64,000 bases of DNA from assembly GCA_018417955.1 (NCBI GenBank), contig JACTVC010000015.1, positions 335,862 through 399,861 of the forward strand, given 5' to 3'. Under the pieces are notes generated by a model that ran no database searches, was not told the DNA's origin, and worked only from the letters and a program-made list of their open reading frames with translations. Both the position numbers and the translations under genes were made by a program. This document shows, in pieces, positions 56,756 to 64,000 of the stretch. Positions within the stretch are counted from its first letter, which is position 1. Every line of letters begins with the position of its first letter. Source of the stretch: Laccaria trichodermophora (lineage: Eukaryota > Basidiomycota > Agaricomycetes > Agaricales > Hydnangiaceae).

Positions 56756-59700
56756 TTACCATATGGCGTGGAGTTGGGAAGGGGGTATTGTACCGGACGG
56801 TTGTGACGTCACGGTGTCCTTGTCACGGGAGTCACCCTCGGTTGAATCAAGGGAGGATAAGGCCCACATGGTCGACCCCTCATGTTGCATACTGGGGTTC
56901 AAGGAGCCATCGAGGCTTGTGGTTTTGGGAGAAGCAGAAAGGAAAGGTGTTGGTTCTTGTGGGTTGGATGTGGTCGCAGGCCGTTCGGTTAGTTGTGGGT
57001 GTCGAAGCGGCATAGTAATTGAACAATCCAAGTTGAACGAAGCCAGAGTAGAGGTAATATCAGTCGTGATCGTTCCTTTGGACAACGTTTGGGGCAGTAA
57101 TGCGAGAGATACAGACTCTTCGCTTAGAGGTGTGCCGCATGGAAGAGATCCTGCAGACAGAGGGGATGTATCGAGCGCTGCAGGAGCAGGTACACCCAGG
57201 TCTACAGATGAAAGCGATGCGCCGAATTCTGCGGCTAGAGGTGTAGAGTCCGTAGGTGGGAGAAATGTGACAAATGATGGAGATGGAAGGTCAGGATGCA
57301 TAGGTGGAGGAGGGGCGTTACAGTCTGCCAACGGGAGAGGTGCATCAGCAGACTGGCCCAACGTAGATGAATCTTGGACAACAATTGCCTGATCCTCTTG
57401 AGTGGAGGCTCCAGTGAGCGACGCAATTGAAGGCATACTCAAGCTAGCCAATTCTTCAGTCTGGTCGGTTGTCTTGCGTTGGAGCAAGTTTTCGGTAGAA
57501 GCCAGTTGCGAATTGGTTCCCGAATTCGAGACATTAACGGGGTGGCTCATATTCGGCGTGGGTGGTACAGGAGGGTTGGTTGATTGAGATGGTTCCCCAA
57601 CGACGGCTAAGACTCCGACAGCATGCAGACCAAGCACCAGGGCCCGAGTCATGTCGTCATCACATAGACACTCCGGTGAGAATTGATTCAGTTCTGTAGA
57701 GTATTCTGAGTCAACTCCGCCGACCACTACTGGAAGGATAAATTCACCTTTGTCTAACTCATTTTCTTCCTGTTCGGTGTCGCTGACGCTTGTAAGCGTG
57801 GATGTGGGTGTTCCAAGGTAGAACGACGAAGGAAGGTCGTCATCACAGATAGAAGATTTACGACGCGGGGGAAGACGTGAACCATCGCCAATGTATAGTC
57901 GTCGTTCCTTCCCTCCGCTGACTTTCCTATCTGGTGATGCTGGGTGGAGTTCCGTGACCACAGGTTTTCTTCCAAGACCCCAAGAGCGCTGAATAGCCCC
58001 TACGAACTCCCGCTTTCTGACGGGCTTAGAGAAAGGGAGTTCACGAGCGAAAACAACAGACTCATCACCATGAGCACCAATGAATCCCGTTGCAACCTTC
58101 TCACCGCTTAGGCTGTACACTGCACCCCAGTACTCGACTGGACCTGTAATGGAATGTGTCGCACGAGGGAGCTTAGGTACGTTCGCCCCGCTGGGTTTCT
58201 TGGCGCGGGCGGAGGCCAAAGGAGGGAGGTTCGTTTTGCCCCCAAGATGTATACGAGGAGGCTTCGCCGTCGCTGTGCTGAGCGAGGCTTCCCATGCTGG
58301 GGTTTTAACATAGATGTCGCCACGTTTCATGCAACAAGTATCGCAATTACAACGCTTTGAGCAATAAGGGCACTGAGCCTCGAACTGAGATTTGAAGATG
58401 ATTTCGGGATACCTATGATTCCATCAGCAAAAAAGTGTACCGTAGTTTTAAAAACCTTACCGGCATGAGATACAACGATTACAAAATTCTTTTTTGCAGG
58501 TACATTTCATCCGACGCTTGAAACTTTTGGTGCGGCATTGATGGCAATAAGCCTCTGTACTGACAAGCTCCCATTGAAACCCTCTGGGGGCGGGCCTGAA
58601 GTTTGGCGTCTTCATTGCTGATAAATTGACCACAGGCTTCGATAGGGCGCTAGTTTCCGGTTGTGAAGGTGGGTTTCCGCTATTTCCAAGACTGGGCTGC
58701 TGCCTTTGTATACGTCTGGTCCTCCCCTCTACATGAGCAGAAGACGCTGAGTTGTCTCCTTCAAAGTCGCTACCAGAATCGGAGCTGTATGTTGACGGCT
58801 CTAGTTCCTCAAACGCTGCTGCATCGCTCCAAGGTGATGGGGGACCTTGGGCCTCCATCTTAACGCCCAATTCTTCGTGTGACGTTGCTGCCTCCTCTCC
58901 TTGCAACAATGTCGGGTCGATAGTATCAAATTCGTATGGCGTTTCAAGCATCAAACTCGCCCAAGGCACGGCCGATTCATTCCGCTGCATTTCACTACTG
59001 GGAAGATCCAAATGGCCAAACGGGGAGTTATGGGTAGAATCGTTGAGCACCGGGCTTTTATCATGATGACTAGGGTCGGCAATGGGTAGCAGCGTGCTTG
59101 GGAGTCCAAACATTGTAAATGAATCCTCAGGCGCATCGTGGGTGAAAGATGACAACAGCGTATTCTGAGCCTTCGGGTCGCTGTACGCGGTGAATGTAGA
59201 CTTTGTCGATGAGGGCATACTTCGCCCCTCAGGAGATTGCATATCCAAGGACGGCGCCTGCATGGCTCTCAATGCATTTATATAGGGATGCAAGTGAACG
59301 TCAACGTTAGCAATGGGATCTGATGACCCAGACGCAGGAGTGATCGACATCCCTTTCTTTGTTGAAACCAAAGATTCCTTTGGGGTGGAGAGTCGCATAG
59401 GATTAGATGCCCTACGGTTTGAGGTCGGAGAACGCAGTTGGGAATGAAATCGTGGAGCAGGTGAAGGAGGGAATGCCACGGTAGGAGAAACCCAGTTGGA
59501 CGGGCTTTGCGGAGGGTTAGCGGGTTGTAGGCCTTGTTGAGGAAGCGTTGTCAAGTGTTTGGTCGAGGAAACGTTCCGCGCAGGAGCTTTCTTCCGAGGC
59601 GATGAAGGACTGGTAGCCTTTCGTTTCCCTAGAGCTTTTGCGGACGGTTTCACTGCTTTCTCTTCCACTCCGCTCTCTGTAAGGCTACCAGCTGGGATTG

Positions 59701-62700
59701 TTGATGACGCCCGTTGTGGACCCGCTTCCGACCCCTCAGCCAACACCTTGAGCGGATTGAGAGATAGCGTGTGCTGCGATTGAGGTCCAGGCTGGTCTAC
59801 ACACGTGATGCTGGGCGACCTCGTAGTATGGCGATTGCGAGCTCGGTTATCGAAGGGTTCCTTTCCCTTCTCCTTCTGGTGTCCCACAACATTGACCTTC
59901 GGCGCCAGGCTTTCCAAATCATTGTCCTCGCCTTTCACTAACACCTCCTCCTCATCACTCCAATCCTCCATCCTCACTGACCTGCCAACCGATATCCCTC
60001 CATCAAACTCAACCAACTCTCCCGAATCCCCCACCTCGTAAACTGGATTTAGCGGCATGGGCCAAACAAACCACGAGTCTCCTTGTCCCCCTTTTGTTTC
60101 CTTCGACTTGCTTCTCCGACCTGCCTTTTCCGTAATCTTGGCGTGATCCACCCCAACCCTCTCGCCCAAGTGTCTGATATTCATGGCCAAGACAGACGCA
60201 GGAGCAACTTTGACCCGATCCCAAAGCATGCGCACCACATCCTCCTCAGCGTTGTACTTCGTGTATCCGTATCGCCCAATACGTTCAATCGTCGTCCCCA
60301 CATGTACAACATCAGCTCCGGAAGCAACTTTACTCGAAGTAGAGGTAGAAGGCTTGAACCTCTTCTTCGGCCTCACATCGACATCCCGCCTTTCGTCCGC
60401 TGCTACAACGTGCTCTCGATGATGACGATCTTGCTCAGAGATATGCTTGCGTTTCACCCCCGCTACATGCATCTTTGACGAGCCAGCGACGTCTCTCCTA
60501 TCCACGTGCTCTATGTCTTTGTGCTTGTCCGTTCTCGGTTTTGATGATTGCGTCCTACCAAGCCCTAACTGGGGTATCACTCCACTGTTCGCATTATGGT
60601 CCAGCGAAGTATTTAATGCATGCTCGAGCGACCTATGCACTTGCACGTCCACTCGAGAGCGCTTGTACTTGACGTTCTCCTTGAACAAAGGCTTATAATC
60701 TGCCTTTCGGACGCCCTTTGGAAGATGTGGGACGCGGACATGGGACATCCAGACCCTCTTTTTGGGTTGTATGTTTCTTATTTCTATCGTTTCCGCTGCT
60801 GGCAGATGAATAGAAGGGCATGATGGGGCCTCAGGTGGCGGGGTGGGGGTGAACAACCTATCCACGGATGGAATTGCCTGTGACGGGGATAGACGGCGGT
60901 TGTCCGGTGGAGGGGTAAAGAGTGGGGAATCAGATCGATACTGTCCCGATGTCTCCGTTGCCGTTCTACTGGTAGTTGGAAGAGGGGTAAGTTGGACCGG
61001 AAGAAGCTGGGACATGTCAAATGCTTCAGCGATCACAGGTATGTATGTATGGAGACACAAGAGTTACCGTAGTAGCCTGCCCAGCATCTGTACCGCCATT
61101 AGTGGGCACGGCTTCCGAGCCTGCCTTTGGAGGAACAGGTATTGCAGTCGGACGAGGCACATACACACTAGATATACCGAATGCGTGCCTTAAATAGTTG
61201 GATGGGGCGATCTGCAGAGAAGATGAGACATCAAGAAGCGGTTCATCCGTGTTACTCACGTCAGTCGAGCCAGAAAGGACGTCAGACCGAGCCGTGGCTA
61301 CGTCAATGTCGCGATTCTTGGAATGATCCTGCGTAAATTATAAGACGGAAATCGTGCCACAACCCAATGAATAGCATGCCTTGTCCCCTTTTCGCTTCTT
61401 ATTCTTTTCTGGCACCTGCACTTTGGACGCAGCTTGCATCTCGGGTCGTTCCCCCCTGTAATGCTGGTGGCTTGAGTTCGACTGCGGGACTGCCCACGTA
61501 GAAGTCGTGGTTGACGTATATCTAGCCTGCTGCTCTTTTGGCCTCGTGACACCATGCGGCACATATGGCCTCGTTTGCTGTGCAGTGGGCCGCTCTGAAT
61601 GGTTGGAATTTGTTCCCTGAACAGCAGTTAGGAAGTAGTGAGCACACTATGTCGGCTGCTCACGTTTAGACTATTGATAGCGGCAGCTAGGTCAGCTGCA
61701 AACGGAGGCACGCTTATGTTCGGGGGTGCGAACGCCTGAGACACGGGAGCCGAGTAAACCCCATCTCTTTTCATTGCATCTCTTCGGTGCTGTTCCACCG
61801 TTTTTCGACCACTGTTGGCACGGGGACGCGTTTGTGACAGTGCTGAATTAGCGGTATTGATTTGGTTCGTTGCCCCCTGATTTGAACCCGCCTGTCTGAA
61901 ATGCCGATATTTGCCGTTTGAAAGCACCTTCGTCGGCACTGGGTTGAACGATTGCGGTAATGGGGTCGGCCAAGAAGGGAAATTGATCGACGGCTCAGGT
62001 AGCGGTGTCTAAGCGGAAGTCAGTCGTGCACAACTAGTCAAATTCCAGGTTATACTGACGTGTTGTGGACCAGAAGCGTACCCATTCGTCATTGCTGCCC
62101 GTATCGGTGAGGCCGGCAAGGGCTCTTGGAGAGGCGGAGCCACATATGAATGTGTCGGCCCAGCATAGCGCGTTGCATTCAATTCTGAGTTAGATGGAGC
62201 CACGTAGGTTTCCGTCACCTGAGTGTATGTCGTGCCATTCGTTTGTGTTGGTTCAGCATATGTCGCGCCACCGTTTGAAAGCGGCGGAATCACGTAAGAC
62301 TGCGTCGGCTGATATAATGTCGATTTATCTTGGACTCCGAAGGTGTTGGAAGGCTACCGAGAGCGGTGAGCACAACCTCGACAAATGAGGACGAGGTTAC
62401 TCACAATGGCCATGAAATGAGAACCAAGGAGCTCTTGAGCTGTTAAGGAACCATTATTGACCCTTCCCGCTTCTCCGCCCTTGTTGAACAGTCAGAATCA
62501 GTATAAAGCATAACCTCAAACATGCAACGATCACCTCGTTGCGCACTACACCAGACCCATCATCTCCTATCAACGAAGCCACACCCCGAGCACCGTATGT
62601 CGCATCCATCCTTGACGCGTCGTAAAGCGTTCCTTGTGCATCCTGAGCCGTGTTTTCTGTAGATTGCGCGTTGGCAGGTGGTAAGAGTTTTCCAAAAGAG

Positions 62701-62786
62701 GTTTTTGATGCCTGGTGTTGCTTGGAATCGGTGTTTCTGGAATTCGATTGTCCTCCATCCCAGTTGCCGAGCGTATAGCTAGCCAT
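56756..62786 (-). CDS. large zf-4CXXC_R1 zinc-finger protein
   Basis: Minus-strand exons run from 62,786 ('MASYTLGNWDGGQSNSRNTD') through several low-complexity Ser/Pro/Thr/Gln-rich exons to a long exon (61,015-58,460). That exon ends 'YCHQCRTKSFKRRMKCTCKK' and 'FCNRCISCR'. A 46-base intron leads to 'YPEIIFKSQFEAQCPYCSKR', 'CNCDTCCMKRGDIYVKTPAW' and a 500-residue acidic/Ser-rich tail. The paired CxxC clusters and 'CNCDTC' are the zf-4CXXC_R1 domain (PF10497), known from the MAO-A repressor R1/CDCA7 group. Likely a nuclear, DNA- or chromatin-associated regulator of roughly 1,800 residues. The junction near 61,070-61,010 could instead be a gene border, since 'MSQLLPVQL' offers an ATG at 61,015. 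Confidence 0.78.
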
Positions 62787-63136
62787 CGGTAACACTGATG
62801 CCTGGGAATTTCAGGCCATACAAGTATTGAGTCAAGGGGTAGGTAAAACCTGCAAGTAATTTGCGCCTAGGGCTTGGAGACCAAACAAAGCCCAACACAC
62901 GTGCACAACATGCACATCATGTCGTGCTTTGCGCAAAACACTTTTACAACACTTTCAATTCCACCTTTTAGAATAACTACCCTGCGATTAAAACGATATA
63001 ATGTGCTACTGGAAACAGACCAATTTTTGGAACAGTGTCGGATCTAAAAATTTATTATGAAAAAGATACGTTTGCTCCGAAAAACAGGCCCCAAACTACT
63101 GTACCAAGTCCTTTCGAAAACAAAATTGGCATGGAA
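62787..63136. other. intergenic, promoter side of the zinc-finger gene
   Basis: No frame of note; contains 'CACACGTGCAC'-type E-box-like strings near 62,897. Nothing else seen. Confidence 0.4.
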
Positions 63137-63960
63137 TCAAGATGGATGAGAAGGCGGTTTATAAACCAAAACGACAGACCAAAACGAGGCCAGAGTTTGT
63201 AAAATTGAAGATGTTCCATACAAAATCGCAAGGACGGATCCCCAAAACACAAAAGGCTGCTGGCGTTTGCTTTTACGCACATCTCGTATCAAAGAAGACA
63301 GCCAAGAGCGGCGATATCGAATAAGTTTCTCAAGGGAATAGACTCGACGCATCAAAACCTTGTTGATTCCGCAGATTAGAAAAAATTCTATCAATCTCAA
63401 TCGGAAGTTATGATACCTGGGGCTGGCATTCCCTATTGCGTAAAAAGTCTTCTCGGCGTATGACTTCGTTCCACGTCCAATTTGGCCCCAGTCCGAGTGC
63501 CTCCGCTTCTATCCTGTACCGATCCCGACCGTAAAGTACATAAAGAGAGTGTAAGATCTCGGACCCCAACGTTTCTATGCCAAACGCCCTAAAAAGCGAT
63601 ATTCGGGTTACCAGAAAACGAAAAAGAAATGTAAAAAGCTTACCGAGCAATTACGTTGTTGTTATAACTCGCCAGGCTAATCGCATCGACAGGGCCAAGT
63701 CTCAAAACCTTTAATTTCTTCCCGTCTAGCTGAAAATGTTCCCTGACGTTCTCCGTTGGTATTATTTCTATATCAACCTCAACGAGATGTTTAAGTGTGA
63801 TATTGAAAGAACATTGGAATCCGGGACAGGGAAGGCCAAACAAGGAGCCGATTTGGGTCTTTAAAGTCTGACTTCCAATTACCATCGAGTGATCGAAAAG
63901 CAGGGATAACCAGAGAAGACGCCATGCTTGAAGTCTCTATATAAAAAAGAAAGTTGATTG
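63137..63960 (-). CDS. unknown gene or relic at right edge
   Basis: From the right edge the minus strand reads 'WLSLLFDHS', 'MVIGSQTLKTQIGSLFGLPC', 'FHFQLDGKKLK'-like text and 'AISLASYNNNVIAR'. A good intron (GTAAGC..TTTAG) then joins in phase to 'AFGIETLGSEILHSLYVLYG' and 'TWNEVIRREDFLRN'. Beyond 63,420 the frame stops, while an adjacent frame gives 'FRLRLIEFFLICGINKVLMR' and hydrophobic 'VFWGSVLAILYG'. This may be one gene with a frame break, or two exons with a splice site I cannot place. Not recognised. Confidence 0.35.
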
Positions 63961-64000
63961 ACAAAACACATCGGATTGTATTATTGACCTACTCTGGCGG

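Noticed and set aside
56763..57392. 209-codon plus-strand frame
   Set aside because: Antisense to the Ser-rich tail of the zinc-finger gene; no independent support.
1..64000. CRISPR arrays, operons, bacterial promoters or integrons
   Set aside because: The window is intron-rich fungal DNA; no such structures are present.

Overview
The window looks like nuclear DNA of a filamentous basidiomycete, probably an Agaricomycete. Genes carry many short introns (about 45-70 bases, GT..AG), neighbours lie on both strands, and several proteins belong to families typical of mushroom-forming fungi: F-box paralogues, a Zn-knuckle plus phosphotransferase fusion, GPI-anchored secreted proteins, fungal multi-pass membrane proteins and a zf-4CXXC_R1 protein. 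All identifications come from reading the sequence; no database was searched.

Layout. 1-6.7 kb is gene-poor and decayed: a partial phosphotransferase-like relic at the left edge, a GC-rich tandem repeat, and a membrane-protein gene (minus) split by a 685-bp hAT-like MITE with an 8-bp target duplication. 7.3-16.4 kb holds a GPI-anchored secreted-protein gene, then three tandem paralogues of a protein with two 'VYYR(L/V)Y' domains. The duplication unit also copied the promoter and first exon of the GPI gene. 17.1-19.1 kb is a 1.3-kb tandem duplication of a small unknown gene, one copy frameshifted. 19.3-38.5 kb is an ordinary gene-rich stretch: APH-like kinase, an Osh1/OSBP-type lipid-transfer protein (ankyrin, PH, FFAT, ORD), two homologous F-box genes around an aldehyde dehydrogenase, a membrane protein, a PIN-like carrier and a ferroportin. 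38.5-52.8 kb is a repeat island: pogo-like MITEs on each side, AT-rich tandem repeats, and one 10,688-bp LTR element. 52.9-62.8 kb returns to genes: a peroxisomal dienoyl-CoA isomerase, a multi-pass membrane protein and a large zf-4CXXC_R1 gene. An unresolved gene lies at the right edge.

The most unusual object is the LTR element at 41,233-51,920. Its 368-bp LTRs match in every base compared and it has a 5-bp target duplication, so it inserted recently. Its whole interior is one 3,223-codon frame that starts inside the LTR. The frame keeps scattered, altered Ty3-type landmarks (a 'GVIRPS' segment, an RNase H-like segment, an integrase-core-like segment), lacks a recognisable reverse transcriptase core, and contains several families of degenerate internal repeats. 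It reads as a mobile but probably non-autonomous element that has kept a giant open frame.

The gene-rich parts do not form an evident pathway. The ordinary genes have housekeeping roles in sterol transport, aldehyde oxidation, beta-oxidation and metal export. The accessory parts show duplication, exon copying and transposon insertion.
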